A DNA stretch of 64,000 bases, taken from an uncultured Prevotellaceae bacterium (GTDB lineage: Bacteria; Bacteroidota; Bacteroidia; Bacteroidales; Bacteroidaceae). The notes under the pieces are model-generated. The model made no database searches. It was given only the letters and a program-made list of their open reading frames with translations, and was not told the origin of the DNA. The stretch lies in the NCBI GenBank assembly GCA_902781315.1, contig CACZIT010000009.1, positions 16,247-80,246 on the forward strand, read 5' to 3'. The position numbers and the translations under genes are program-made. Every line of letters begins with the position of its first letter. Position 1 is the stretch's first letter. Positions 18,101-27,000 of this stretch are shown here, in pieces.

Positions 18101-19693
18101 TCGGGTAAGATCAGCCTGGCTAAGGCCGAGCACCCCATCCTCGAATACTACTACTACGCCGTGCCGAAGCAGACGACGACGCTCTCGGTGATTGCCACCC
18201 CGAACGGCGACGGCACGCAGAGCCAGGTCGTGGCAACAACCGACTACTCGACGCTGAGCGGCAGTGCCGGTTGGCGCAAGGTGACGGTGAAACTGGACGA
18301 GCTGAAGGGCAGTGAGTACATCATGCTGTCGTTCAACGCCCAAGCTACGGGCAGCCGCTTCGGCGACGTGGCCTTCGATGCCATCACCGTGCGCGACCAG
18401 CAGCCGGTGGATCTCGTTGTGGAGCAGCTGAATGTTCCTTCGATGGTGCAGGCCGGTAAGAAGGTTGCGGTGACTACAACTGTGGGCAACCAGGGCTACA
18501 GCGTGGCAGGCGGCTACAAGGTGCGCCTGATGAAGAACGGACTCTTCGCCGACGAACAGGATGGCAAGGAGTTGGGTGCCGGCGAGAAGGCCGACTATAC
18601 CTTCGACGTGGCCACGGCCGTGACCGACAAGGAAGAAAACGAGTTTGAAGTGATCGTGCTGTGCGAGGAAGACCAGGACGACGCCAACAACCGCGCTACG
18701 GGTAAGATGACGGTGGAGATGCCACTCTATCCTGCTCCTACGGCTGGTGAGGGCGTGACCGACAACACACTAGTGACACTGACGTGGCAGGCTCCCGACC
18801 TGACGACGCGCGATGTGGAGCAGACGGAGGACTTCGAGCGCTACGAGCCGTTCATCATCGACGGCATTGGCGGATGGACCGTACGCGACGACGACGGTGC
18901 ACCGACACAGGGTCTCTACACGGGCGACGGCAATCAGGTGATGTACAACCACGCCGGCGAGCCGATGGCCTTCCAGGTGTTCAATGCTGAGGCTGCCGGA
19001 CTGGCTGCTGCCACACAGCTGCAGGCCCACTCGGGCAGCCAGATGCTGGCGAACATCATTGAGGGCAACGCACAGGCCGACGACTGGCTCATCTCGCCCG
19101 AACTCTCGGGCAGGGAGCAGACCGTGAGCTTCTGGGTGCGCGGCATGGGCAACGACTACATTGAGACGTTTGACGTGCTGGCATCGCAGAGCGGCATGGA
19201 CGAGCAAGACTTCCAGAAAGTGGAGGCATCGGGCAATGCTGCTGGTGCCGACTGGACGGAGATCACGGTGTTGCTGCCCGAAGGCACACGCCACTTCGCA
19301 CTTCACGTGAAGGGTCAGCAGAAGTTCATGCTCATGGTGGACGACATCACCTATGTGCTCTTCAATACGTCCGACCTGAAACTGCTGGGCTACAATGTCT
19401 ACTGGGCTGATGAACTCCTGAACGACGAACCGATTAAGGAAACGACGTTCGAGGCTCCCTGGATGGGCAGCGACGACTACCGCGTGACGGCTGTCTACGA
19501 GCAGGGCGAATCGGCACTGAGCATGCCGTTCCACATCGTCTCGACTGGTATCGAGGAAGTGGAGAACGGAAAACTGAGCATTGGAAATATCTACGACCTG
19601 GGTGGTCGGAAGGTTGACAATGGCAACCAGAGATTAAAGACGTTGCCGAAGGGCATCTACATCCACAACGGACGGAAGGTCGTTGTGAAATAG
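15191..19693 (+). CDS. 1500-residue secreted multidomain protein with type IX-like sorting tail
   Basis: Signal peptide ending PAGA-Q. After an N-terminal region with repeated 'YxMxTxD' propeller-like strands come fibronectin type III-like modules (around 450-540 and 820-910). There are choice-of-anchor J-like domains (YYEDFEDQSAGAS..., ending DDWVITSPIHL, and again near 940-1070 and 1210-1370) and a CARDB-like domain near 1075-1175. The C-terminus (IYDLGGRKV...LPKGIYIHNGRKVVV) is a sorting tail of the Prevotella type. It is likely displayed on the cell surface or released; adhesin or protease-associated roles are known for such proteins, but no catalytic domain was seen. Cotranscribed with the 97-residue gene. 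Confidence 0.85.
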   Translation: MKKRTMLSMMALGIMLLTSLPAGAQSGRPQVVRPVSLDARDQWEAMQQESKKKTAVVTARGYSMLTPVAQTTTLGQPFASRKVQPQPTLVPMVGADYTMPAQIYGLPVYSNKWNNGDGTGQYGVYTFTADAPASAKVVLKSDVFKANGGAMYANGRLNVLNYTTFWGSYILDHDWYEYSTQYWDLLQHRRGEGDNAVTRLMSACGGYDQATGQYYAIMYTDDMSQQVFGTLDYQKNTRKVIKVLASEENVLAMAVSPAGVVYGVRTDGCLVQIDKTSGRMTVVGETGVTPQYLQSAAIDPRTGRMFWAACSTTEPVGLYEVDLQTGRATLIGKFANSEEYVGLYIPAPQAEENAPAACSSLSTSFTGDALTGTVNFRLPSKTFASAAIEETELGYCVYVDGTLVAEGTGEPGTVVKPEVQVSENRTYRFEVSAKNAAGEGPRIHLDKFIGKDAPVAPTGVRLTRSGEENGIKLSWGAPASGQHKGYVNRDELNYTIVRYPDQVTVSEHQKERTFTETITTTALANYYYVVTAYNGDIEGLSAESNRLMFGTAIEPPYYEDFEDQSAGASMFTIIDSNKDGNTWQYGFWNGTLNADLYYTMNEDRTTPGDDWVITSPIHLKANRFYELTFDVNNDRWFGGNEVISAWLGTDKTVEAMTTEVVPVTTVTNGDPAPLSGIIKSDRDGNYYVGFHCESPADQSMLELDNLQLVESGVFEAPDTVKNVTLTPGRSGATTAKLQFTVPTTDFYGNAIEKVDSVVVYRGKAKRRVYKDPELGSTVTFNDSSVPTGMTTYRVYTYNSYGCGIPAERTAWVGIDVPTEPTDVTLTMSGLTARLTWKAPTTGVHGGYVKASELTYNIEDMNSYIKGDHRAGTTYTENRGTAQEILYYRVSAQSKSGGSGYTYSNTVVSGAPYALPFKESFANAKTDQLWTAQQSEGFAGEQGYTQSISADGDQGAAIVKPAKAGDVAQFTSGKISLAKAEHPILEYYYYAVPKQTTTLSVIATPNGDGTQSQVVATTDYSTLSGSAGWRKVTVKLDELKGSEYIMLSFNAQATGSRFGDVAFDAITVRDQQPVDLVVEQLNVPSMVQAGKKVAVTTTVGNQGYSVAGGYKVRLMKNGLFADEQDGKELGAGEKADYTFDVATAVTDKEENEFEVIVLCEEDQDDANNRATGKMTVEMPLYPAPTAGEGVTDNTLVTLTWQAPDLTTRDVEQTEDFERYEPFIIDGIGGWTVRDDDGAPTQGLYTGDGNQVMYNHAGEPMAFQVFNAEAAGLAAATQLQAHSGSQMLANIIEGNAQADDWLISPELSGREQTVSFWVRGMGNDYIETFDVLASQSGMDEQDFQKVEASGNAAGADWTEITVLLPEGTRHFALHVKGQQKFMLMVDDITYVLFNTSDLKLLGYNVYWADELLNDEPIKETTFEAPWMGSDDYRVTAVYEQGESALSMPFHIVSTGIEEVENGKLSIGNIYDLGGRKVDNGNQRLKTLPKGIYIHNGRKVVVK

Positions 19694-19702
19694 AAACAAA
19701 AA

Positions 19703-19740
19703 GAGAGCGCCACACTGATGTGACGCTCTCATTTTTTTTG
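19703..19740. terminator. Bidirectional intrinsic terminator
   Basis: GAGAGCG with CACA pairs with TGTG and CGCTCTC around CTGA, followed by eight T. It serves the surface protein (+) and rplS (-, facing it). Confidence 0.85.
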
Positions 19741-19770
19741 CTTTCTTCTGAAAAAGGAAAGCCTGAGGAT

Positions 19771-20142
19771 TTAGGCTTTCGGGGCAGCACCTGAACGCTT
19801 CTCCTTGATGCGGGCCTTCTTACCCGTGAGGTTGCGCAGGTAGTACAGCTTGGCACGGCGAACCTTACCACGCTTGTTGACCTCGATGCTGTCGATGTTC
19901 GGCGACTCGATGGGGAAGATACGCTCCACACCCACGGTGCCCGACATCTTACGAACAGTGAAGCGCTTCTTCTGACCCTCGCCCGAGATGCGGATCACCA
20001 CACCACGGTAGAGCTGGATGCGCTCCTTGGAACCCTCGACAATTTTGTAAGCGACAGTGATGGTATCACCAGGACCAAACTGGGGAAACTCCTTGCCGGT
20101 TGCAAATGCTTCTTCAGCAACTTTGATTAAATCAGTTTTCAT
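19771..20142 (-). CDS. rplS: 50S ribosomal protein L19
   Basis: 123 residues, standard length. L19 signature segments are [57 protein letters not shown] and [15 protein letters not shown]19 sits at the interface of the 30S and 50S subunits. The gene stands alone with its own promoter, convergent with the surface protein across a shared terminator. Confidence 0.97.
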   Translation of the reverse strand: MKTDLIKVAEEAFATGKEFPQFGPGDTITVAYKIVEGSKERIQLYRGVVIRISGEGQKKRFTVRKMSGTVGVERIFPIESPNIDSIEVNKRGKVRRAKLYYLRNLTGKKARIKEKRSGAAPKA

Positions 20143-20234
20143 TTCTTTTGTAATGAATTATAAGTTGTTTGTCTCGCCAACGCAACATGGCTCAAGACTC
20201 ATCCTCGACCAGCGGTTACGCCGAAAAGCGGCTG

Positions 20235-20242
20235 CAAAGGTA
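20235..20242 (-). promoter_or_regulatory. -7 promoter box of rplS
   Basis: TACCTTTG on the minus strand, about 93 bases before the rplS ATG, leaving a leader that could be used for control. Confidence 0.6.
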
Positions 20243-20361
20243 CTAAAAAGTTTAGAGTTAAGGGGTTAGAGCTATGAGGGATTGCATGGAATTTACATTT
20301 ATTTAACACATTGCCCATCTGAAACCTGCTGACTGAGGAAGAAAAAGTCGGATTTTTTTTG

Positions 20362-20369
20362 TATTTTTG
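20362..20369 (+). promoter_or_regulatory. -7 promoter box of the 5'-nucleotidase pair
   Basis: TATTTTTG, 52 bases before the ATG at 20422. The open frame upstream of that ATG (from 20359) would overlap this box, which supports the later start. Confidence 0.55.
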
Positions 20370-20421
20370 CAAAGTGAAACCGGAAATTCGAAACCAGAAA
20401 CTTGAAACTCGAAATCTGAAT

Positions 20422-21210
20422 ATGAAACAAGCGAAACTATTTTTGCTGTTGGCAGCGGCATTGCTGCTGTCATCGTGTGCCACCCGCTACAAGGTGACTG
20501 GCATAGAGCGCACCCGTATGCTCATCGACAAGCGCTATGATGCCCAGCCCGATGCCGGGGCTCAGGCTTTCATTGCTCCCTATAAGCAGCAGGTGGATTC
20601 GATCATGAGCCCTGTGGTGGGGCATGCCGCCAAGTATATGGCTGCCCGCAAGCCCGAGAGCACGCTCTCTAACCTGCTGAGCGACATCCTGGTGTGGGGC
20701 GGACGGCCCTTCGGCGAGCATCCTGACGTGGGCATCTACAATATGGGTGGCATTCGTGCTGCGCTGGCCGAGGGTGTAGTGACCTACGGCAACGTTGTCG
20801 ACGTGGCACCGTTTGAGAACAAAATCTGTTTCCTCACGCTCACGGGCGAGAAACTGTTGGAACTGTTCGGCCAACTGGCCAGTCGCGGTGGCGAGGGCGT
20901 GAGCCACGGCACGCAGTTACGCATTGCCGACGGCAAGCTGCTCTCGGCAACGCTCAACGGACAACCCATTGACCCGCAAGGCAGTTACCGCATTGCCACG
21001 CTCGACTATCTGGCACAGGGCAACGACGGTCTGCTGGCCTTCAAGGAGGGCACCAATGTGGTGTCGCCACAGACAGAGGAAAACAACGTGCGCTTCATCA
21101 TCATGGACTACTTCCGTGCCGAGGCTGCCCAAGGACGCGCCGTGTCGGCCGAGGTGGAGGGGCGCATCATCTCGGAGACTTCCACCGACGGCATCCCGGT
21201 GGGGAATTGA
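20422..21210 (+). CDS. Lipoprotein carrying only the 5'-nucleotidase C-terminal domain
   Basis: 262 residues. The start gives a lipoprotein signal with lipobox LLSSC. The body is the substrate-binding domain of UshA-type nucleotidases: NMGGIRAALAEGVVTYGNVVDVAPFENKI holds the asparagine/arginine nucleotide contact, and DYLAQGNDGLLAF matches the stacking loop. It has no metal-binding domain; that is the next gene, 39 bases on. The pair should form one outer-membrane-anchored or periplasmic nucleotide phosphatase. Domain order is reversed relative to UshA. Confidence 0.85.
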   Translation: MKQAKLFLLLAAALLLSSCATRYKVTGIERTRMLIDKRYDAQPDAGAQAFIAPYKQQVDSIMSPVVGHAAKYMAARKPESTLSNLLSDILVWGGRPFGEHPDVGIYNMGGIRAALAEGVVTYGNVVDVAPFENKICFLTLTGEKLLELFGQLASRGGEGVSHGTQLRIADGKLLSATLNGQPIDPQGSYRIATLDYLAQGNDGLLAFKEGTNVVSPQTEENNVRFIIMDYFRAEAAQGRAVSAEVEGRIISETSTDGIPVGN

Positions 21211-21249
21211 AAAATGGAGAATTGAGAATTGAAAACAGAGAATTGTATT

Positions 21250-22131
21250 ATGAAGAAATATCGTATCAGACTCATCATCGTGGCTCTGCTCCTGACGCTG
21301 CCCCTTGGCATGCAGGCCAAGAAGCACAAGCAGTTGCTCATTCTGCACACCAACGACACGCATAGCTGTATCATGCCGCTCAGCGAGACACTGGCCGACA
21401 CATTGGTGGCGGGTCGTGGAGGTTTCCTGCGCCGCATCGCTATGTTGAAGGAAGAACGGCAGAAGAATCCTGACCTGCTCTACTTCGACAGCGGCGACTT
21501 CTGTCAGGGCTCGCCTTACTACACGCTTTTCAAGGGCGACGTGGAGATTGGACTGATGAACCAAATGGGCATTGATGCCTCTACCATCGGTAACCACGAA
21601 TTCGACTTCGGACTCGACAACATGGCGCGGCTGTTCCGAATGGCCAACTTCCCCATTGTCTGTTCCAACTACGACTTCACAGGCACGGTGCTCGAAGGTC
21701 TGGTGAAACCCTATACCATCATCAAGCGCAACGGCGTGAAGATTGGCGTCTTCGCCCTCGACCCGGAAATGGAAGGACTGGTGTCGGCACAAAACTACGG
21801 CGGCGTGAAGTATCTCGACCCTGCAACGTGCGCCAATAAGATGGTGGAACTGCTGAAGAAGCAGAAGAAGTGCGACCTGGTGATCTGCATCAGCCATTTG
21901 GGATGGGACGACACGCCGCAGGAGGAACGTGCTCGCGCCGGCAGGGCAGAGTGCGACAACAGTGCTATTGCCAAGACGCGTGGCATCGACCTGGTGCTGG
22001 GCGGTCATTCCCACACATACTTTCAGGAGTTGCGCTACATCACCGACCTGGACGGCCGTCAGGTGCCCGTCGACCAGAACGGCAAACATGCCGTCTACGT
22101 GGGCCGCATCACGGTCGACCTTGAGAAATAA
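21250..22131 (+). CDS. Metallophosphoesterase half of a split 5'-nucleotidase
   Basis: 293 residues from the ATG at 21250, which gives a signal peptide (LLLTLPLGMQA-K). The catalytic calcineurin-like motifs are complete: LHTNDTHS, DSGDFCQGSPY, TIGNHEFDFG, ISHLGWDD and GGHSHTYF, supplying the two-metal site. It has no nucleotide-binding C-terminal domain, which the upstream gene provides. Expected reaction: hydrolysis of extracellular or periplasmic nucleotides to nucleosides and phosphate. A shared terminator follows, convergent with rodA. Confidence 0.88.
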   Translation: MKKYRIRLIIVALLLTLPLGMQAKKHKQLLILHTNDTHSCIMPLSETLADTLVAGRGGFLRRIAMLKEERQKNPDLLYFDSGDFCQGSPYYTLFKGDVEIGLMNQMGIDASTIGNHEFDFGLDNMARLFRMANFPIVCSNYDFTGTVLEGLVKPYTIIKRNGVKIGVFALDPEMEGLVSAQNYGGVKYLDPATCANKMVELLKKQKKCDLVICISHLGWDDTPQEERARAGRAECDNSAIAKTRGIDLVLGGHSHTYFQELRYITDLDGRQVPVDQNGKHAVYVGRITVDLEK

Positions 22132-22159
22132 AGGCTGTACGGCAGCACCGATTTAAAAT

Positions 22160-22200
22160 AAATACGCGCGCATGGGAAATAGTCTCATGCGCGCATATTT
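22160..22200. terminator. Bidirectional hairpin between the nucleotidase and rodA
   Basis: AAATAcGCGCGCATG pairs with CATGCGCGCaTATTT; A-rich and T-rich flanks suit termination in both directions. Confidence 0.7.
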
Positions 22201-22229
22201 GTATTATTATATTATAAGGTGTATCTTTG

Positions 22230-23699
22230 TCAGGTTCTGACCAGGTTGCGTCCGGCATCGATGCGCAGGAAAATGAACAGCAAGAGCGTGAAGCCCCAGA
22301 GGTTGGAACCACCGTAAGAGAAGAAGGGTAGGGGAATGCCGATGACAGGCGTGAGGCCGAGCACCATACCCACGTTGATGAACACATGGAAGAGAAACAC
22401 GCTCGCCACGCAGTAGCCATAGACGCGCCCGAACTTGTAGGGTTGTCGCTCGGCCAGATGGATGAGCCGCAGGATGAGCATCAGGAACAGGATGAGCACG
22501 CCGGCCGATCCGAAGAATCCTTCTTCCTCGCCCACGGTGCAGAAGATGAAGTCGGTGTCCTGCTCGGGTACGAACTTCAGCTTCGTCTGTGTGCCGTTGA
22601 GAAAGCCCTTACCCTGCAGTCCGCCCGAGCCGATGGCAATCTGGCTCTGGTGGACGTTGTAGCCGGCACCTGCCAGGTCTTCCTCCAATCCGAGCAGCAC
22701 GTTGATGCGCACTCGCTGGTGGGGTTTCATCACATCGTTGAGCACGTAGCTGGCCGAATAGAAGAAAGCGATGCTGCCCAGTGCGAAGGCGGCTATGAAG
22801 AAGTAGTTGCGCAGGCGGCTGCTCAGCCCTTCATAGATGAGAATGCCGATGAGAATGGCCGAAAGGGCCAGTTGCACGTAGACGATGTCGAAGGGAATGA
22901 CATACTTGGAGAAGAGCAGCGCTCCGACGGTGATGCCGATGGCATAGGCCATGAGCACGAACATGCGCTGCCGGTCGCGACAATAGATGCCCACCATCGC
23001 GGCAGAGAACACCTGCACGAGCAGTAGCACAATGAACTTGCCCACTGAGGTGGGCGTGCCCCAGAGCAAGACGGCGTCGTACTTGATGCCGACAACGAAA
23101 TAGATGACGGCGGCGACGGCTGTGAACAGAATGGAGCCCGTCATGCCCTCGCGGTAGAACATCAGGAAAAACGACAGGTAGACAAGTGCCGACCCCGTCT
23201 CCTTCTGGCCGATAATCATCAACATGGGCAGCACGACAATGGCGCAGGCAATGGCGAAATGCTTCCATTGCCTGAGGTCGATGCCGTAGGTGGACATGAA
23301 TTTCGCTACGGCCAAAGCCGTGGCAAACTTGGCAAATTCGGCCGGCTGCACGCGCAACGGGCCCAAAACGAGCCACGACCGGGAGCCTTTGATTTCATGC
23401 GGGTTGAAGATGGTGGCCAGCAAGACCAGGAGCAGCAGGCCGTAGATGATATAGGCGGCACCGTCGTAGAGACGGTCGTCGAGCAACAGCAACACCAGTC
23501 CGAGCAGGATGCTGGAGCCTATCCACACAATCTGCATGCCCGAACGCGTGCTCAGGCTGAAGATGTCGGTGTCGCCGTAGGTGTACGAAGCACCGCAGAC
23601 ACTGATCCACCCGAAGGTGAGGAGTGCCAGATAGATGCCGATGGTCCACCAATCGAGTGAACCGAGCACGCTGGGCTGTTTGTCTGGATTGCGCTTCAT
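22230..23699 (-). CDS. rodA: RodA peptidoglycan glycosyltransferase (SEDS family)
   Basis: 489 residues, longer than the typical 370-420, with about ten membrane segments. The SEDS signature near the end, GLTPVIGIPLPFFSYGGSN, is intact, as is the loop RVQPAEFAKFA. RodA polymerises lipid II into glycan strands of the side wall and works with PBP2, whose gene mrdA is just upstream (6 bases). The extra length is in the central hydrophobic part (about residues 190-330). Last gene of the purH-mreBCD-mrdA-rodA cluster. Confidence 0.95.
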   Translation of the reverse strand: MKRNPDKQPSVLGSLDWWTIGIYLALLTFGWISVCGASYTYGDTDIFSLSTRSGMQIVWIGSSILLGLVLLLLDDRLYDGAAYIIYGLLLLVLLATIFNPHEIKGSRSWLVLGPLRVQPAEFAKFATALAVAKFMSTYGIDLRQWKHFAIACAIVVLPMLMIIGQKETGSALVYLSFFLMFYREGMTGSILFTAVAAVIYFVVGIKYDAVLLWGTPTSVGKFIVLLLVQVFSAAMVGIYCRDRQRMFVLMAYAIGITVGALLFSKYVIPFDIVYVQLALSAILIGILIYEGLSSRLRNYFFIAAFALGSIAFFYSASYVLNDVMKPHQRVRINVLLGLEEDLAGAGYNVHQSQIAIGSGGLQGKGFLNGTQTKLKFVPEQDTDFIFCTVGEEEGFFGSAGVLILFLMLILRLIHLAERQPYKFGRVYGYCVASVFLFHVFINVGMVLGLTPVIGIPLPFFSYGGSNLWGFTLLLFIFLRIDAGRNLVRT

Positions 23700-23705
23700 A
23701 ATTGT

Positions 23706-25604
23706 TTATTTTTTCTCAGTGCCGGGCTTCTTGCCATCAGAGGCTGACGACTCCTTTCGGTAGACGTTGCCGTAGTAGATGCGCTTCTTCTGGAATGCTG
23801 CGGCACGTCCCTCGGAGGCTGCCGACAGTTTTCCGTTGATGTATTTCTCCATGATGAGCGCGCCGAGCGGCACACCGTAGTCGGCACCCCAACCGCCGTT
23901 CTCCACGTAGACGGCAACGGCAATCTTCGGCTCGTTCATCGGGGCAAAGCCCATGAACACCGAGTGGTCGTGGCCACGGTTCTGAGCCGTACCCGTCTTT
24001 CCGCAAACGGCATAGTCGCCACGGTTGGCCGAGCGGCACGTGCCTCGCTCCACGGCCGACCGCATGCCGGCCACGATGTAGTCGTAGGAATGGCGGGTGG
24101 CCTTCGTATAGCGACGCGTGGTGAAGGCGGTGTCGAGCGGTTCGCCCTTCACCTTGCGCACCACGTGGGGCGTGTAGAAATAGCCGCGGTTGGCGATGGT
24201 GGCGGCGAGATTGGCAATCTGCAATGGCGTGGCGTTCACCTCACCCTGTCCGATGCTGATGGAGATGATGGTTAGTCCGTTCCAGGAGCCGTGGTAGTGC
24301 TTGTCGTAGAACTCGGCATTGGGAATCAGTCCGCGCTTCTCGCCCGGCAGGTCGATGCCCAGTTTGTAGCCGAATCCCATCGACACCATATAGTCGCGCC
24401 ATGTGTTCATGGCATCCTGCACGTGCGGATACTTCTTGCGGTTGCCCATCATGTAGTAGAGTCCCCAGCAGAAGTAGCCGTTGCACGACGTCGAGATGGC
24501 CGGCACTAGCGACAGTGGTGAGCTGTGGCCGTGGCAGCCTACGCGCAGGTTGCCGTAGCGGAAGCCATGTGAGCAAGGGAAGGCAGTGCCCGGCCCGATG
24601 ATGCCTTCCGACAGGAAGGTCAGGGCCTGTGTGGTTTTAAATGTAGAACCTGGGGGATACATACCCTGAATGCTTCGGTTCAGCAGGGGCTTCCATGAGT
24701 TCTGCGCCAGTTCCTTGTGCGACTTTCCGCGCTGGCGACCCGTCATCATGCGCGGGTCGTAACTGGGCGATGATGCCATGCAGAGCACTTCGCCCGTCGA
24801 AGGTTCGATGGCGACGATGCTGCCAATTTTTCCTTCCAGCAGTCGTTCGGCCAGCGCCTGCAGTTCCAGGTCGATGCTCAGCGTGAGGTCTTTGCCTGCA
24901 ATGGGACGCTGGTCGAGTGCGCCGTCCTGATAGCGGCCCTTGATGCGGCCATGGGCGTCGCGCAGCAGGATCTGGATGCCTTTCTGGCCGCGCAACTGCT
25001 TCTCGTAGCTGCGCTCCACCCCCAGCTTGCCGATGTAGTCGCCCGGCTGGTAGTAGTCGTCATCCTCGATGTCGCTGGGCGACACCTCACCTACGTCGCC
25101 CAGGATGTGGGCGGCATTCGGGTATTGATATTGGCGGATGCTGCGTTTCTGCACGTAGAAACCCGGGAAGCGGAACATCTTCTCCTGAAACACACTGAAC
25201 TCCTTGTCCGACAGCTGACTCATGAACAGCTGCTGCGTGAAACGCGAGTAGCCCGGGTTCTTCGAGCGGTCCTTGATGTCGTTCATGCGCTCGATGAAAA
25301 ATTCCTTCGTGATGCCCAGTGCCTGACAGAATTCCATGGTGTCCAGTCGTCCGCTCTCCTCGTTCATGATCACCATGATGTCGTAGGCGGGCTGGTTGTA
25401 CACCAGCAGTTTGCCGTTGCGATCGGTGATGACGCCGCGCGCCGGATATTCAATCTTCTTCAGGAAAGCATTCGAGTCGGCATTCTTCTTGTAGTCGTCG
25501 CTCATCAGCTGCAACGTGAAGAGACGGATGATGTAGACCGCGATGATGAGCACGGCCACACCACCTATCACATAGCGGCGGTAGTCGAGATTAAAATCTT
25601 TCAT
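23706..25604 (-). CDS. mrdA: Penicillin-binding protein 2 (transpeptidase)
   Basis: 632 residues. An N-terminal membrane anchor (VIGGVAVLIIAVYIIRLF) leads into the PBP dimerisation domain. The transpeptidase motifs follow: SxxK in GSTFKTTQ (about residue 320), SxN in STSCNGY and KTG in GKTGTAQN. It cross-links new side-wall peptidoglycan with RodA. Its start overlaps the mreD stop by 4 bases (ATGA), so translation is coupled. The tail after the KTG domain is basic and low complexity. Confidence 0.95.
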   Translation of the reverse strand: MKDFNLDYRRYVIGGVAVLIIAVYIIRLFTLQLMSDDYKKNADSNAFLKKIEYPARGVITDRNGKLLVYNQPAYDIMVIMNEESGRLDTMEFCQALGITKEFFIERMNDIKDRSKNPGYSRFTQQLFMSQLSDKEFSVFQEKMFRFPGFYVQKRSIRQYQYPNAAHILGDVGEVSPSDIEDDDYYQPGDYIGKLGVERSYEKQLRGQKGIQILLRDAHGRIKGRYQDGALDQRPIAGKDLTLSIDLELQALAERLLEGKIGSIVAIEPSTGEVLCMASSPSYDPRMMTGRQRGKSHKELAQNSWKPLLNRSIQGMYPPGSTFKTTQALTFLSEGIIGPGTAFPCSHGFRYGNLRVGCHGHSSPLSLVPAISTSCNGYFCWGLYYMMGNRKKYPHVQDAMNTWRDYMVSMGFGYKLGIDLPGEKRGLIPNAEFYDKHYHGSWNGLTIISISIGQGEVNATPLQIANLAATIANRGYFYTPHVVRKVKGEPLDTAFTTRRYTKATRHSYDYIVAGMRSAVERGTCRSANRGDYAVCGKTGTAQNRGHDHSVFMGFAPMNEPKIAVAVYVENGGWGADYGVPLGALIMEKYINGKLSAASEGRAAAFQKKRIYYGNVYRKESSASDGKKPGTEKK

Positions 25605-26110
25605 GCAGAAATTCTACAACGGAAATACTCTATGGTGAGCAGCAGTACGGCTGTGATGGCGAAACTTCCTCCTACGCATTCCAACCAGTGTTGCCAGTTG
25701 ACAAATGTGAATGCTTCGAGGGCGAAGAAGGCCAGCGTGTAGATGAGTGTCAGGAACAGGGCGTACCAGATGAACTTGCTGAATCCCAGCGAGAGCATCG
25801 ACGGCACAAGGTCTTCAGGACTCTCTCGGGGCAGGAACAGCGTGAGCAGATAGGGCTGCAGCAGTCCGACAAGCGTCATGCTGCCTGCAGCCACACCGGG
25901 CGTGTTGGAGAAAATGTCGATGCAAAGTCCCATCGTGAAGCAGCTGATGAGCGTGGCCCAGCGCGGGAAATTGCGGGGAAACAGCAAGGCCATATAGACA
26001 TAGAGCAGCGGGGTGGCACAGTTGAAGAGGTGTATGTGGTTCAACACCAACGCCTGTGCCAGCAGCAGGAGCACGAATGCTCCCAGTCCTTTCAGTATGT
26101 CTATGTTCAT
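25601..26110 (-). CDS. mreD: Rod shape-determining protein MreD
   Basis: 169 residues, nearly all hydrophobic, with about five membrane helices; the N-terminal pattern (LLLAQALVLNHIHLFNCATPLLYVY) is MreD-like. It links the MreB filament to the MreC/PBP2 complex in the inner membrane. It is placed between mreC (19 bases) and mrdA (4-base overlap). The assignment rests on size, hydrophobicity and cluster position. Confidence 0.9.
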   Translation of the reverse strand: MNIDILKGLGAFVLLLLAQALVLNHIHLFNCATPLLYVYMALLFPRNFPRWATLISCFTMGLCIDIFSNTPGVAAGSMTLVGLLQPYLLTLFLPRESPEDLVPSMLSLGFSKFIWYALFLTLIYTLAFFALEAFTFVNWQHWLECVGGSFAITAVLLLTIEYFRCRISA

Positions 26111-26129
26111 ATCTTTGTAACCCGCTTTG

Positions 26130-26990
26130 TTACCTTGTTACCTTGATCGAGTCTTGTGCGGCGCGCATCACCTCCATGCGTTCCTTCATGCTGTCGTCGG
26201 CAATCACGCAGACGTCGCGCAGTCGGCAGAAGTCGGTGCTCAGGTGCACCTGCACCTTGTACGACAGTCCGTCGGGCGAGTTGTACACCGTGCCCACCTT
26301 GCCCACCATGATGCCTTCGGGGAAGATGCTCGAGTAGCCGCTCGTCACGATGTGGTCGCCGCGTCGGAAGTGAGCATGTCGCGGTATGTCGTTCACGTAG
26401 GCTATCTGCGGCGACTTGCAGTCCCAGCCCAGATAGCCGAAGTAGCCTCGCTTCTCGATGGTGCAGCTGATGTTGGAGCGCGTGCTCAGGATGGGGATGA
26501 CAATGGCATAGTGGGCCGACGTCATGTAGACTATGCCTACGACGCCCGTGCCCGACACCACGCCCATGTCCTTTCTCACGCCGTCGGCCTCACCCTTGTT
26601 GATGGTGATGAGGTTGTCGCGCTTGTTGGTCTCGTTCGTCACCACCTTGGCTGGCAGCAGCTTGTAGCTGGCCAGCATCTGCAGTTGGTTGCGCTGCATG
26701 TAGGTGCTGTCCTCGGTGACCTTCGTGAGTTGCTTCGACAGCTGTGCCACCTGGTGTTCCAGGTAGGTGTTGCGCTGCGTGAGTTCCTCGTTTACCTTTG
26801 TGAGCGCGAAGAACGACTCTATCTCAGAATGCCACTCATACACCTTGCCCGCGACGACGTTGGCCGTCGAAAACCACACGCTGCCCTGATAGCTGTTGTA
26901 CTGGAACAGCAACGCAGCACTGATGGCTTCCAGCAAGAGGAAGATGAACCAGTGGTTGTATTTTCTAAGAAAGTCTAAGAGTGCGCCCAT
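26130..26990 (-). CDS. mreC: Rod shape-determining protein MreC
   Basis: 286 residues. One N-terminal membrane helix, then a coiled coil (about 60-105, LTKVNEELTQRNTYLEHQVAQL), then the beta domain with DKGEADGV-like INKGEADGVRKDMGVV and GDHIVTSGYSSIFPEGIMVG. MreC is the periplasmic scaffold that activates PBP2/RodA. It starts 10 bases after the mreB stop, in the usual mreB-C-D order. Confidence 0.95.
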   Translation of the reverse strand: MGALLDFLRKYNHWFIFLLLEAISAALLFQYNSYQGSVWFSTANVVAGKVYEWHSEIESFFALTKVNEELTQRNTYLEHQVAQLSKQLTKVTEDSTYMQRNQLQMLASYKLLPAKVVTNETNKRDNLITINKGEADGVRKDMGVVSGTGVVGIVYMTSAHYAIVIPILSTRSNISCTIEKRGYFGYLGWDCKSPQIAYVNDIPRHAHFRRGDHIVTSGYSSIFPEGIMVGKVGTVYNSPDGLSYKVQVHLSTDFCRLRDVCVIADDSMKERMEVMRAAQDSIKVTR

Positions 26991-27000
26991 CGCAAATGCA

